Below the pieces are notes generated by a model, which was given only the letters and a program-made list of their open reading frames with translations, was not told where the DNA came from and did not search any database. Source: Gottschalkia purinilytica (GTDB lineage Bacteria; Bacillota; Clostridia; Tissierellales; Gottschalkiaceae). Taken from it: a stretch of DNA of 64,000 nt. The stretch lies in the NCBI RefSeq assembly GCF_001190785.1, contig NZ_LGSS01000006.1:62001-126000 (forward strand), given 5' to 3'. This document shows positions 27,104-37,191 of the stretch, piece by piece. Made by a program: the position numbers and the translations under genes. Each line of letters opens with the position of its first letter. The stretch's first letter is position 1.

Positions 27104-27859
27104 ATGTGTAGTAGTCCACTACTTAAAATAGAAGATCTTGTAGTATCTATAGAAGAGAAAGATATATTAAAAGGACTTAACCTAGAAATAAACCAAGGAG
27201 AAGTGCATGTAATAATGGGACCTAATGGTGCAGGAAAATCAACACTTGGAAATGTATTAATGGGTCACCCACAATACCAGATAAATAGTGGTAGTATCAA
27301 TTTTGAAGGCCAAATCATAAATGATATTCCAGTAGATGAAAGAGCGAAGAAAGGTATATTTCTTTCATTTCAATATCCAGAGGAAATATCAGGAGTAACA
27401 GTAGAAAACTTTTTAAGAACTGCTAAGATGGCAATTTCTGAAAAGTTCATATCAATAATGGAATTTCAAAAAGAACTTAAAGAAAAGATGGATTTACTCA
27501 AGATACCACATGATTATAAGGATAGATATTTAAATCTAGGTTTTTCTGGAGGAGAAAAAAAGAAAAATGAAATTTTACAAATGTCTATATTAGACCCTAA
27601 ATTGGCTATACTGGATGAAACAGATTCAGGATTAGATGTAGATGCTGTAAAAATAATATATGAAGGAATAAAAAACTTTTCAGATGGTAAAAAATCTTTC
27701 TTAGTAATAACACATTACAATAAGATATTAGACTATTTAAATCCAGACTATGTTCACATACTAGTAGACGGAAAGATAGTAACTACAGGTGATGTAAAAC
27801 TTGCACAGGACATAGAAAAAATGGGATATGAGAATTTTAAAAAGCAACTAGGTCAATAA
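27104..27859 (+). CDS. sufC: SufC Fe-S assembly ATPase
   Basis: A 251-residue ABC-type ATPase: Walker A GPNGAGKST near residue 42, LSFQYPEEISGVT typical of SufC, signature LGFSGGEKKKNEI, Walker B LAILDETDSGLDVDA, and H-loop THYNK. SufC drives conformational change of the SufBCD scaffold on which Fe-S clusters are built. It opens a five-gene operon; SufB follows 12 bases later. Confidence 0.95.
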   Translation: MCSSPLLKIEDLVVSIEEKDILKGLNLEINQGEVHVIMGPNGAGKSTLGNVLMGHPQYQINSGSINFEGQIINDIPVDERAKKGIFLSFQYPEEISGVTVENFLRTAKMAISEKFISIMEFQKELKEKMDLLKIPHDYKDRYLNLGFSGGEKKKNEILQMSILDPKLAILDETDSGLDVDAVKIIYEGIKNFSDGKKSFLVITHYNKILDYLNPDYVHILVDGKIVTTGDVKLAQDIEKMGYENFKKQLGQ

Positions 27860-27871
27860 GGAGAGATAAAA

Positions 27872-29281
27872 ATGGAAGATAGAAAAAAGACTTATGTTGA
27901 AGATATAGATAGAAGCATATATGACATAGCTAATGAAGAAAGACATAGATTTACTACAGTGAAAGGACTCAGTGAAGAAGTAATAAAAGAAATATCAAGA
28001 CAAAAAGATGAGCCAAAGTGGATGCTGGATCTTAGGTTAAAATCTCTTCAGATATATAATAGTAAGCCAATACCTAAATGGGGTCCAGATCTTTCGGATT
28101 TAGATATAGATAATATAGTTCATTATGCAAAACCTGATACTGAAATGAATCATTCATGGGATGAAGTACCTGAAGATATAAAAGATACTTTCGAAAGATT
28201 AGGAATTCCACAAGCAGAAAGAGAATCACTTGCAGGAGTTGGAGCTCAATATGATTCTGAAGTTGTATATCATAATCTTAAAGAAGACTTGATAAAACAA
28301 GGAGTAGTTTATCTTGATATGGAAAGTGGAATTAAACAATATGAAGAATTAGTAAAGAAACATTTCATGACTCTTATAACTCCTCAAACACATAAATTTG
28401 CAGCACTACATGGAGCAGTATGGTCAGGAGGATCATTTGTATATGTACCAAAAGGTGTAGATGTAGATATTCCATTACAATCATATTTTAGACTTAATGC
28501 AAAAGGAGCAGGACAATTTGAACATACATTAATAATAGTCGATGAGGGTGCTAGTCTTCACTTTATAGAAGGATGTTCAGCACCAAAATATTCTGTTCAA
28601 AATCTTCATGCAGGTGCAGTAGAACTATTTGTAAAAAAAGGATCAAGATTAAGATATTCTACTATAGAGAACTGGTCAAGAAATATGTATAACCTTAATA
28701 CTAAAAAAGCACTAGTTGAAGAGAATGGAATAATAGAGTGGGTTTCAGGATCATTTGGATCAAAGATATCAATGCTTTACCCTATGAGTATTCTTAAAGG
28801 AAGAAAAGCAAAATCAGAATTTACTGGAATAACTTTTGCATCTACAGGTCAAATATTAGATACTGGAGCAAAAGTATTAATGGCTGCACCAGAAACATCT
28901 TGTACTATAAATTCAAAATCCATATCTAAATCGGGTGGAACTGCAATTTATAGAGGTCTTTTAGAAGTCTCAAAGAATGCCGTTGGAGCTAAAGCCTCTG
29001 TAAATTGCGAATCTCTGATGTTGGATAATGAGTCTAAATCAGATACCTTACCAATAATAGCTTTAGATAATGATGATATAGACATAGGGCACGAAGCCAA
29101 AATAGGGAGAATAAGTGATGAAAGTATATTCTATCTAATGAGTAGAGGGATAAGCGAAGAAGAAGCTAAATCAATGATAGTTAGAGGATTTGTAGAGCCT
29201 ATAACTAAAGAACTACCATTAGAATATGCTGTAGAGTTAAATAATCTTATAGATATAGAATTGGAAGGGACTATAGGTTAG
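27872..29281 (+). CDS. sufB: SufB Fe-S cluster scaffold
   Basis: A 469-residue SufB with the beta-helix core; stretches such as FAALHGAVWSGGSFVYVPKG and SVQNLHAGAVELFVKKGSRL and the C-terminal IGRISDESIFYLMSRGI are diagnostic. It forms the SufBC2D complex where clusters are assembled from SufS/SufU sulfur. It sits between sufC and sufD with short spacing (12 bases on either side). The length is normal. Confidence 0.95.
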   Translation: MEDRKKTYVEDIDRSIYDIANEERHRFTTVKGLSEEVIKEISRQKDEPKWMLDLRLKSLQIYNSKPIPKWGPDLSDLDIDNIVHYAKPDTEMNHSWDEVPEDIKDTFERLGIPQAERESLAGVGAQYDSEVVYHNLKEDLIKQGVVYLDMESGIKQYEELVKKHFMTLITPQTHKFAALHGAVWSGGSFVYVPKGVDVDIPLQSYFRLNAKGAGQFEHTLIIVDEGASLHFIEGCSAPKYSVQNLHAGAVELFVKKGSRLRYSTIENWSRNMYNLNTKKALVEENGIIEWVSGSFGSKISMLYPMSILKGRKAKSEFTGITFASTGQILDTGAKVLMAAPETSCTINSKSISKSGGTAIYRGLLEVSKNAVGAKASVNCESLMLDNESKSDTLPIIALDNDDIDIGHEAKIGRISDESIFYLMSRGISEEEAKSMIVRGFVEPITKELPLEYAVELNNLIDIELEGTIG

Positions 29282-29292
29282 GAGTGATGAAA

Positions 29293-30393
29293 ATGTTACG
29301 AGAACTCACAAACAAAGAATTACAAGAATATAAGTCAATCCCAAATCCTTTCTGGAAAAGAATAAAGGAAGAGATATTACTACCAGAAGATGTTTTATCA
29401 TATAATAAAAATATTATTCTAGATAAGAAGACTGATGGAATTATAGACAGCATCAGGAATCTAGATATTAGATATATGAAATATTTAAATACAAATAAAA
29501 GATATGGACTAGGTGAGAAATTTCTAAGATTATCAGAATATTTTTCAAATACAGGATTCTTAATAGATGTTTCTCCTAATAGTAGAGAAAACAAAGTCAA
29601 TATAGATTTTAGTATAGATAAAAAGAATCCTATGATAATTGATCACAATCTTATAGTATGTAGAGAGAATAGTAATTTAGATTTATATATAAAATATGAA
29701 GATGATGAAACTAACGGATTTCATAATGGATTTACAAAAATATATGTTGAAAAAGGATGTAATATAAATATATATAAGGTACAAAAATATTCAAAGAACA
29801 CAGAAAATTTTGACTCTAATGTAGTTTTCGTAGAAGAAAATGCTAATGTAAATATAATAGATATTCAGCTAGGGTCTAAACTAAAAGGAATTAACTATAA
29901 TGTTGAACTAATAGGGGACAATAGTTCTTGTGAAATAAAATCCTTATATACTGGAACAGAAGATGACAAAATGGACTTTAGTTATGATATTAAGTTTTTA
30001 GGAAAAAGAACTAACGGCTATGTAGAATCAAAAGGAGCACTTTCTGATAATGCATGGAAAGTTTTTAGAAGTACAATAAACTTTGTAAAAGGATGTAAAA
30101 AATCTCGAGGTGGAGAAAGTGAATATGTAACTTTATTAAGTAAAAACGTAAAAGCGCATGCCATACCAGCACTATTTTGTACAGAAGATGATGTTATAGG
30201 AGAACATGCTGCTAGTGCAGGACAAATAGATGATAATAAAATGTTTTATCTTATGAGTAGAGGCTTGGATAAAAATATTGCTAAGATTTTAATAGTAGAA
30301 TCTACTTTTAAACCTATACTAGATAGACTACCAAATGAACGAATGAGAGAAGAAATAGTTAAGCATGTTAGACGTATGTTAGGAGGAAAATAA
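29293..30393 (+). CDS. sufD: SufD Fe-S assembly protein
   Basis: A 366-residue SufD, the structural partner of SufB: poorly conserved N-terminus, beta-helix, and C-terminal HAIPALFCTEDDVIGEHAA and LMSRGLDKNIAKIL. Among GTG 29284, ATG 29287 and ATG 29293, the last has the best spacing (8 bases) from AGGAG and is chosen. The gene starts just after the sufB stop. Sequence is more divergent than SufB, as usual. Confidence 0.92.
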   Translation: MLRELTNKELQEYKSIPNPFWKRIKEEILLPEDVLSYNKNIILDKKTDGIIDSIRNLDIRYMKYLNTNKRYGLGEKFLRLSEYFSNTGFLIDVSPNSRENKVNIDFSIDKKNPMIIDHNLIVCRENSNLDLYIKYEDDETNGFHNGFTKIYVEKGCNINIYKVQKYSKNTENFDSNVVFVEENANVNIIDIQLGSKLKGINYNVELIGDNSSCEIKSLYTGTEDDKMDFSYDIKFLGKRTNGYVESKGALSDNAWKVFRSTINFVKGCKKSRGGESEYVTLLSKNVKAHAIPALFCTEDDVIGEHAASAGQIDDNKMFYLMSRGLDKNIAKILIVESTFKPILDRLPNERMREEIVKHVRRMLGGK

Positions 30394-30394
30394 G

Positions 30395-31618
30395 ATGATT
30401 AATTATAAAAAAGACTTTGAAGTCCTCCAAAAAGAAGTTAATGGAAGTACAATTGCATATTTGGATAATGCAGCTACTACTCAAAAACCTAAGCAAGTAA
30501 TAGAAGCCATTAGAAACTATAATAAAAATTATAATGGTAGTCCTCATAGAGGAGCTCATTATTTAAGTATAAAAGCAACTGAAATATACGAAGAAACTAG
30601 AAAAAAGGTATCAGAATTTATAGGTGCTAGCAAATCAGAAGAGATCATATTTACAAAAAATGCTACAGAATCCTTGAATCTTTTAGCTTATTCATATGGA
30701 TTAAATCAGTTAAAAGAAGGAGATGAGATTGTATTAGGTATTACAAATCATCATAGCAATATAGTACCTTGGCAAATGATATCAGAAAAAACTGGAGCAA
30801 AAATTGTATATATAATGAGTGATAAGAATGGTCAATTGAAAAAAGAAGAAATAGAAAGTAAGATTAACAAAAAAACCAAAATAGTAAGTGTATCCCATGT
30901 AAGTAATACATTTGGAATAATACATCCAGTAGAAGAAATTATTAAAAAAGCAAAAGAATTTTCAGCAACAGTAATAATAGATGGAGCTCAAAGTATACCC
31001 CATTTAAAAATAGATGTAAGCAAACTTGATCCAGACTTTCTAGTTTTTTCTGGTCATAAAATGTTAGCTTCTATGGGAATAGGGGTCCTGTACGGAAAGT
31101 TTGAAAAACTTAAAGAGATGAGTCCATTTTTATTTGGGGGAGATATGATAGAGTATGTTGACCTTTATAAAACAACATATGAAGAAATTCCTTATAGATT
31201 TGAAGCTGGTACTCAAAATGTAGAAGGCGTAGTTTCTCTCTCAGTAGCTATAGACTATCTTAATAATATAGGTATGGAAAACGTAGAAAATAAAGAAAAA
31301 GAATTATTAAAATATACTTTAAGTAGATTAAAAGACAAACATTTTATTGAATTACATGGTGGTAATGATACCAGCTATAGAACTGGGATAGTGTCTTTTA
31401 ATATAAAAGACGTTCATCCTCATGATGTAGCCACAATATTAGATGAGTACAATATAGCCATAAGATCAGGACATCATTGTGCACAACCTTTTATGAAATC
31501 TATGGGTTTTAACTCTACTTGTAGAATAAGCTTCTATTTTTATAATACATTTGAAGACATAGATAGATTTATAGAAGCAATTGAAAAAGTTAGGGGGTAT
31601 CTAGGATATGAGTCTTAA
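30395..31618 (+). CDS. sufS: SufS cysteine desulfurase
   Basis: A 407-residue group II PLP-dependent cysteine desulfurase. Features are YLDNAATTQKP near residue 20, the PLP lysine in FSGHKMLA, and the catalytic cysteine in IRSGHHCAQPFM near 367. It removes sulfur from cysteine and hands it to SufU. AGGAGG precedes the ATG two bases after sufD. It overlaps sufU by 11 bases. Confidence 0.95.
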   Translation: MINYKKDFEVLQKEVNGSTIAYLDNAATTQKPKQVIEAIRNYNKNYNGSPHRGAHYLSIKATEIYEETRKKVSEFIGASKSEEIIFTKNATESLNLLAYSYGLNQLKEGDEIVLGITNHHSNIVPWQMISEKTGAKIVYIMSDKNGQLKKEEIESKINKKTKIVSVSHVSNTFGIIHPVEEIIKKAKEFSATVIIDGAQSIPHLKIDVSKLDPDFLVFSGHKMLASMGIGVLYGKFEKLKEMSPFLFGGDMIEYVDLYKTTYEEIPYRFEAGTQNVEGVVSLSVAIDYLNNIGMENVENKEKELLKYTLSRLKDKHFIELHGGNDTSYRTGIVSFNIKDVHPHDVATILDEYNIAIRSGHHCAQPFMKSMGFNSTCRISFYFYNTFEDIDRFIEAIEKVRGYLGYES

Positions 31619-32039
31619 CGAAATATATAGTGAGTTAATAAGATACCATAACAAGAATCAATTAAATAAAAAAGAGATACCTAATGCTACTATATCAGAA
31701 AGAGGACATAATCCAAGCTGTGGAGATGACATAACACTACATTTAAAGCTAGAAGAAGATATTATTATAGATGCTGGATTTTCAGGGATTGGATGTGCGA
31801 TCTCTCAGGCTTCAACGTCTATAATGATTGATTTAATAAAAGGAAAAAATATAAATGAAGTTGAGAATATACTAAATACTTTTCTAGGTATGATAAAAAA
31901 AGAGGTAGAAGATGAAGATCAACTAAATATATTAGGAGATGCAATATACTTAAGAAATATATCTAACATGCCAGCAAGAGTAAAATGTTGTGCACTTCCT
32001 TGGCACTCTTTAAAGGTATCATTAGAAAGAATTAAATAA
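31608..32039 (+). CDS. sufU: SufU sulfur-transfer protein
   Basis: A 143-residue IscU-like zinc protein of the Firmicute SUF system. Cysteines in NPSCGDD, GIGCAIS and VKCCALPWH with the aspartate after the first cysteine form the zinc and sulfur-acceptor site. The insertion between the second and third cysteine regions separates SufU from IscU. It is last in the operon and followed by a terminator at 32065. Confidence 0.95.
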   Translation: MSLNEIYSELIRYHNKNQLNKKEIPNATISERGHNPSCGDDITLHLKLEEDIIIDAGFSGIGCAISQASTSIMIDLIKGKNINEVENILNTFLGMIKKEVEDEDQLNILGDAIYLRNISNMPARVKCCALPWHSLKVSLERIK

Positions 32040-32064
32040 AAATGAAATAATAAAAGAAGATAAG

Positions 32065-32108
32065 AACTCCTTTCTGTTTATAATTATTTTGACAGAAAGG
32101 AGTTTTCA
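32065..32108. terminator. Terminator of the suf operon
   Basis: AACTCCTTTCTGT (32065-32077) pairs perfectly with ACAGAAAGGAGTT (32092-32104), then TTT. Confidence 0.85.
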
Positions 32109-32268
32109 TATTTAAATAGACGCTTTAATATGAAAATATCCAATTTTGTAAATAACGCAACAAAAATGCAAAAAATTGTTTTTAACAGCCGATTTATATT
32201 ATAATGATATAGTCTATTATTTCAAGAAGAAAATATATAAAAAATTAAATAAACAAAGGAGGTAAAAA

Positions 32269-33996
32269 ATGAAGTGGATAAATAGGTTGAAAATATCACA
32301 CAAGCTCATAATATCTTTTCTTATAATATCTTCATTTATAGGAATAATAGGAGCAATTGGACTGATTAATATGAGAAAAATAGATTCCAATGGTAGTTCA
32401 ATGTATAAGGATAATTTTATGGCACTGTCAAATGCACATAATATAAAAGAAGTACTTTTAGAAATAAATGAAAATTTACTATTTATTCTTCTTGAAGTAA
32501 ATAGAGATCAGATTGATCAGGTAGAAAAAAAGGTTAATGAATATGTAAAGGAAGATGATAAATATATAGAAGAATTTGAAAAAATGAATTTATCATCAGA
32601 AGAAAAAGAAAAAGTAAATCAGTTTAAGGAAGAGTTAAATGATTATAGACAAGCTAGTAGTAAAGTTGTTGATTTAATTAAGCAAAGTAATTATAAAGAA
32701 GCACAAGAAGCTTTTACAGAAGTAAAAGAATTTAGAGATAAAATGTTTACTTCACTTGATAAAATTTTAAGCATAAACACTATAAAAGCTAAGGAAGCAG
32801 ATAAAGCTAATGAAAGCATTTATAAAAAATCTGTAAGCATTACGAATGTTATAGGCATATTTACTATATGTCTTGCTGTAATACTAGGACTTTTAATATC
32901 ATTTAATATTTCAAATAGGTTAAAAAATATAATTAATTTTACTAATAAATTTGGAGATGGAGATTTAACGCAAAAATTAGATATTAATGGGAATGACGAA
33001 ATATCTGAATTAGGTATGTACATAAATAAAGCAGTAGAAAATACAAGAGAGTTATTACTTGAAATAGCATCATGTTCTAATGATGTGAGTTCTTCAAGTC
33101 AAGAATTATCAGCCACTATGGAAGAAATATTGTCAAGTATAGAAGAGATAAATCTTTCATCTAATGACATTGCAAGTGGTATAGAAGAACTTAGTTCGAC
33201 AATAGAAGAAGTCAATGCTTCAACAGAAGAGATAAATATCATGACTAAAGATTTGGAAAGTAAAGCTAATAACAGTAGTAAATTAGCAAAAGAGATATTT
33301 AGTCGTTCTATCAATGTTAAGAATAAAGGAGCCAGCTCTATAGAGAACGCAAACATTATTTATAATGAAAAATATGAGACAATAATTAAAGCAATAGAAG
33401 CTGGAAAAATTGTAGATCAAATTCAAGTTATGGCTGAAACTATAGGAAATATAGCATCTCAAACAAATTTACTTGCTCTAAATGCAGCAATAGAAGCTGC
33501 AAGAGCTGGAGAGCATGGTAAAGGATTTGCAGTAGTAGCTGAAGAAATACGTAGTCTTGCAGAGCAATCAACAACAACTGTATCAAATATTACAGACATA
33601 GTAGAAAAAGTTCATCAAGCTTTTGATAATCTTTCTAAAAATTCAAGTGAAATTTTAGGGTTCATAGAAAAAAATGTAAGACCTAATTATGAATTACTTT
33701 TAAAGACAGGTACAGATTATGAAGAAGATTCTAAAATTGTAAACAATATGTCAGAAGAGATTGAACTATCAACTCAAACAATGGCACAAACTATATCGCA
33801 AATTTCAGAATCAATACAAAGCGTTTCTGCAACATCTGAACAGTCGGCTGTTAGTTCAAATACTATAACAAATAGTATAAACCAAACTACAGATGCAATA
33901 GAAGGAGTATCTAAATTGGCTCAAACTCAATCTGAACTTTCTGAAAAACTTAATAACATGATTAGAAAGTTTAAATTAAACATGCATAATATCTAA
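32269..33996 (+). CDS. Methyl-accepting chemotaxis protein
   Basis: A 575-residue transmembrane receptor: helix 1 at about 12-34, a four-helix-bundle extracytoplasmic sensor (about 35-188), helix 2 at about 190-212, HAMP domain to about 265, then the signalling coiled coil with the hairpin tip [20 protein letters not shown] near residue 400. It passes ligand signals to CheA/CheW. The ligand cannot be deduced. Good AGGAGG start; monocistronic, ending at the terminator near 34027. Confidence 0.93.
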   Translation: MKWINRLKISHKLIISFLIISSFIGIIGAIGLINMRKIDSNGSSMYKDNFMALSNAHNIKEVLLEINENLLFILLEVNRDQIDQVEKKVNEYVKEDDKYIEEFEKMNLSSEEKEKVNQFKEELNDYRQASSKVVDLIKQSNYKEAQEAFTEVKEFRDKMFTSLDKILSINTIKAKEADKANESIYKKSVSITNVIGIFTICLAVILGLLISFNISNRLKNIINFTNKFGDGDLTQKLDINGNDEISELGMYINKAVENTRELLLEIASCSNDVSSSSQELSATMEEILSSIEEINLSSNDIASGIEELSSTIEEVNASTEEINIMTKDLESKANNSSKLAKEIFSRSINVKNKGASSIENANIIYNEKYETIIKAIEAGKIVDQIQVMAETIGNIASQTNLLALNAAIEAARAGEHGKGFAVVAEEIRSLAEQSTTTVSNITDIVEKVHQAFDNLSKNSSEILGFIEKNVRPNYELLLKTGTDYEEDSKIVNNMSEEIELSTQTMAQTISQISESIQSVSATSEQSAVSSNTITNSINQTTDAIEGVSKLAQTQSELSEKLNNMIRKFKLNMHNI

Positions 33997-34026
33997 AGAT
34001 ACATATTGGATACGTATTATTAATAT

Positions 34027-34071
34027 AAAAAAGCTTTTGAAGTATCATGTGATACCTCAAAAGCTTTTTAT
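34027..34071. terminator. Intrinsic terminator after the chemotaxis gene
   Basis: AAAAAAGCTTTTGA (34027-34040) pairs with TCAAAAGCTTTTT further right, with inner GTATCA/TGATAC; T-rich on both sides, so it may also stop the minus-strand operon. Confidence 0.85.
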
Positions 34072-34151
34072 ACATTTGAACAAAGTCATAGTATAGAAGT
34101 ATTTTCAAAAGAGTTATAAATCTGAAAAATAACTATATTAGTAGATAATCT

Positions 34152-34484
34152 TTAAAGATTATTTAACAAGTGACATATTCCTATTATCTTTTTAACATCT
34201 AGTACAAAAGCAATACCTTTTCCAGGCTTATTAATGTCTACTGCATCAGATATCTCTTTTAAAACTTTCTCAGTTTTTTTATTATCAATTAAAGTTAGGA
34301 CTATTTCTTTTTCTGGTTCTATTGAGATTCCAAAGAGCTTCTTTGTCTCGTGAATACCAGAACCACGTCCGCTAATAATAGTTCCTCCTTCCGCACCAGC
34401 CTTTTTACTAGCGTCAATTACATCAGAAGAATAGCCTCTATTTACAATCGTAACAATCAAATCAAACTCATTATTAGCTTCCAT
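34152..34484 (-). CDS. PII-like signalling protein linked to DUF1538 genes
   Basis: A 110-residue PII-fold protein: FDLIVTIVNRGYSSDVIDAS, GAEGGTIISGRGSGIHE (the position of the PII T-loop) and FGISIEPEKEIVLTLI. The T-loop is short and lacks the uridylylation tyrosine context of GlnB, so it is not a classical nitrogen sensor. It is third in an operon with two DUF1538 membrane proteins and probably regulates them by binding a small ligand. Confidence 0.82.
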   Translation of the reverse strand: MEANNEFDLIVTIVNRGYSSDVIDASKKAGAEGGTIISGRGSGIHETKKLFGISIEPEKEIVLTLIDNKKTEKVLKEISDAVDINKPGKGIAFVLDVKKIIGICHLLNNL

Positions 34485-34517
34485 AATTGTTAAATCCCTC
34501 CGTATTATTATTTTATA

Positions 34518-35267
34518 CTAACTTTCTTGATTAGTTTCCTCATTACGTCTTTTTTCTTTTAATTCATACAAAACCCCTAAGATTAAAATAGATAAAGTAG
34601 GAGTTAGAGCTACTAATGAAATCATACCAAAACCATCTACAAGAGGATTTCTTCCTTCTAATACAGAAGCAAATCCTACAGCCAAAGATGAAATAAAGGT
34701 AACTGTCATAGGACCTGTAGCAACCCCTCCAGAATCAAAAGCAATTCCTACAAAAGTACTATCAACGAATTTAGTTAGTATAAAAACTAATATATATCCA
34801 GGTATAATAAAATACCATAGAGATATACCTTTTAAAATTTTAAACATAGACAATGCTACAGATATGGCTACTCCTATAGAAAGGAAATAGAGCATTATTT
34901 CATTTCTAATATGTCCGGATGAAGCCTTTTCAACTTCTATATTTAATACACGAACTGCAGGTTCAGCGAATGTTACAACAAAACCTAGAACAAAGCCTAT
35001 GGGAATTAGCGCCCAACTGTAACTCGTAGAACCAATAGTTGTACCTATATATTCTCCAATAGGGATGAAACCAATATTTACTCCTTGGAGAAATAAAACA
35101 AGACCAAAGAAAGTAAACAAAAAACCTTTTGAAATATTTAGGTATTGCTTCTTTGGAAGCTTAATCCAGAAAAATTGGAATAAGCTAAATACAGCAAACA
35201 AAGGAAGTAAAGCTAATAATACGTCTTTAAATATAGTAGAAAAACCCGTAAAAATAGACTGTATCAT
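34518..35267 (-). CDS. DUF1538 membrane protein B
   Basis: A 249-residue protein with about seven helices and the DUF1538 motifs FAEPAVRVLN and DSGGVATGPMTVTF. As I recall, a pair of such genes (UmpAB) from a halophile was reported to act as a Na+/H+ antiporter, so cation exchange is the best guess. Its start codon lies inside the end of the upstream DUF1538 gene (4-base overlap), so both subunits are coupled. Confidence 0.8.
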   Translation of the reverse strand: MIQSIFTGFSTIFKDVLLALLPLFAVFSLFQFFWIKLPKKQYLNISKGFLFTFFGLVLFLQGVNIGFIPIGEYIGTTIGSTSYSWALIPIGFVLGFVVTFAEPAVRVLNIEVEKASSGHIRNEIMLYFLSIGVAISVALSMFKILKGISLWYFIIPGYILVFILTKFVDSTFVGIAFDSGGVATGPMTVTFISSLAVGFASVLEGRNPLVDGFGMISLVALTPTLSILILGVLYELKEKRRNEETNQES

Positions 35268-35953
35268 TTGAATATCACCCCTAGAATAAGCATAGAAAGA
35301 ATAGGTCCAATAAAAGCTAATCCTACTATTCCAAAGCTGTCATTTGACGATTTTTTACTTTGAGTAACAGAGGTAATACCTACTCCTAGTGATATGAAAA
35401 AGGGAACTGTTAATGGTCCAGTAGTAACTCCTCCAGAATCAAAAGAAATTGGAACAAATTCTGGTGAAGTAAAACTTGCAAGTATGAATAATATTCCGTA
35501 GCAAGTTGCAAATAGGTATGCAAGTGGAACATTAAATATAATTCTAATTAGAGATATTATGATAAATATACCTACACCTAATGCTACAACAGCAATTAAT
35601 AGGTTTTTTGAAATAGTTCCCTCAGATATATTATCAACTTGATTTGCTAATACTTGTACATTGGGTTCAGCTACTGTAATAACAAGTCCTATAACAAAGC
35701 TGCAAAGTAGTATTAGCCATAGTTTACCATTTTCCATTAAGGAACTTCCAATTAGTTCACCTACTTTTAATAGACCAACTTTTACTCCAATGAGAAATAA
35801 GAATAATCCACCCATAACCATAATAGAACCAGCTATAAACTGTATTAAGGTATCTTTGGGAAATTTCAACATAGTCATTTGAAGTAATAGTACAATTATA
35901 GTTATTGGTAGTATCGCATAAATAACTTCTAAGAAAACTTCTTTAAGGTTCAA
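35264..35953 (-). CDS. DUF1538 membrane protein A
   Basis: A protein of about 229 residues, seven helices, with AEPNVQVLANQVD and FDSGGVTTGPLTVPF, the paralogous form of the motifs in the next gene. A longer frame starts at 35989, but the ribosome site AGGAGGG lies inside it and points to the TTG at 35953. With its partner it would form the heteromeric transporter regulated by the PII-like protein. Confidence 0.78.
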   Translation of the reverse strand: MNLKEVFLEVIYAILPITIIVLLLQMTMLKFPKDTLIQFIAGSIMVMGGLFLFLIGVKVGLLKVGELIGSSLMENGKLWLILLCSFVIGLVITVAEPNVQVLANQVDNISEGTISKNLLIAVVALGVGIFIIISLIRIIFNVPLAYLFATCYGILFILASFTSPEFVPISFDSGGVTTGPLTVPFFISLGVGITSVTQSKKSSNDSFGIVGLAFIGPILSMLILGVIFK

Positions 35954-36020
35954 TAGTCGATCCCTCCTAGTCATATAAGTCATATTCAATTGTCAAATAA
36001 CTTATAAATAACTAGATGAG

Positions 36021-36386
36021 TCATTTATGACTACTCCCATGAAAATATGACATAAAAAATTCTTCTTTAAAATTTATTAAATTATTAAGTTTTGAATTTT
36101 TTAAAGATATATAACGACATGGATATAATCTGAATCCATGTATTAGATTTTCATAATAAAGTCCATTTTCATAAGGAGATAAACTTAACTTCTTATGATC
36201 TATATGATTTAAGGCTGAAGAGAATCCAGTTTTAGAAATATGTGCAACAGATAATAATCTATGAGAATAATTATTTGAGTATATATATATATAATCTCTA
36301 TAATAATCAACATTAATGAGAAATGAAATTATATAAGATAATATTAATATAAAAGCAAGGGCTTTGATCTTCTTGATTTTAATCAA
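36021..36386 (-). CDS. Hypothetical secreted or membrane-anchored protein
   Basis: A 121-residue protein with a basic start (MIKIKKIKA) and one hydrophobic segment at about residues 8-25, followed by a tyrosine- and histidine-rich exterior part. I do not recognise it. The ribosome site GGAGGTGAT precedes the TTG. It lies just upstream of the DUF1538 operon on the same strand, 68 bases away. Confidence 0.55.
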   Translation of the reverse strand: MIKIKKIKALAFILILSYIISFLINVDYYRDYIYIYSNNYSHRLLSVAHISKTGFSSALNHIDHKKLSLSPYENGLYYENLIHGFRLYPCRYISLKNSKLNNLINFKEEFFMSYFHGSSHK

Positions 36387-36727
36387 TCAATCACCTCCAC
36401 TGTCTTAATTATATTATACTTCCAATATTTAATCAAATTGGAACAAAGGTATAGAAAATATAATTTATTTTCCATTTATAAAAATAGTCATTCAATAACC
36501 TATAATATTAAAAATAGATACTAAAAATGCAACTAATATTTTATTTACTTATAATTGAAGATTAAAAATTTTAAAAATAATTTTAATGTCGAGAAATGAT
36601 ATGTACCATAATATTACAAATTATTTAAATTAAAACATATTTTGATAAAATACCAATAATAACTTTTAATTTCCACAAATTTAATATATAATAATCATAG
36701 CTCATTTTAGAAGGGGGAATATATAAA
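36387..36727. other. 341-bp intergenic region between divergent genes
   Basis: AT-rich with a TTCCAAT/ATTGGAA inverted repeat near 36420-36442 and the AGAAGGGGG ribosome site of the next gene. No gene or RNA is recognised. Confidence 0.4.
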
Positions 36728-37102
36728 ATGATAAAATATGAAAATGCTAATGTTACTTATACCATGGACTTGAATAATGTGAAGAAGTATATTCATTTAC
36801 AAGCAACTGGATTTTTCACTGAAGAGGATGGAAAATCATTTATAAACGATTATAATAAAATTGTAAAGACATTTTCTACCAATGATTATAAATTAATAAT
36901 TGATGCATCTGAATTAAAAGCGTCAACTCCACAAGTAGCAGATATATTAGAAGTTTTACTAAGAAGATATATAGAAGTACCTTTTAAACAAAGATATTTG
37001 GTTTCAAAAAGTATTACAACTAAAAGTCAATTTAGAAGATTAGGGAGTCAGATTCCAGGATGGGATGTTGAATACGTTGATGATGCAAAATCATTATTAT
37101 AA
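36728..37102 (+). CDS. Hypothetical protein, possibly STAS-like
   Basis: A 124-residue soluble protein beginning MIKYENANVTYTMDLNNVKK with a central YKLIIDASELKASTPQVAD and a following helix. The strand-turn-aspartate pattern recalls STAS/SpoIIAA-like folds, but the phosphorylated serine context is not clear. It has a strong AGAAGGGGG site, is monocistronic, and shares a convergent terminator with the FabH-like gene. Confidence 0.5.
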   Translation: MIKYENANVTYTMDLNNVKKYIHLQATGFFTEEDGKSFINDYNKIVKTFSTNDYKLIIDASELKASTPQVADILEVLLRRYIEVPFKQRYLVSKSITTKSQFRRLGSQIPGWDVEYVDDAKSLL

Positions 37103-37126
37103 AAAATAAAAGTACATAATTATAAT

Positions 37127-37190
37127 AAACCCCTTAAAAGTAGATAATGTAAGAAAAAACTTTAGAATCTACTTAAATGGGGTTTTATTT
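37127..37190. terminator. Bidirectional terminator between convergent genes
   Basis: AAACCCC (37127-37133) and AAGTAGAT pair with ATCTACTT and GGGGTTT, followed by a T-rich run. Confidence 0.75.
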
Positions 37191-37191
37191 T

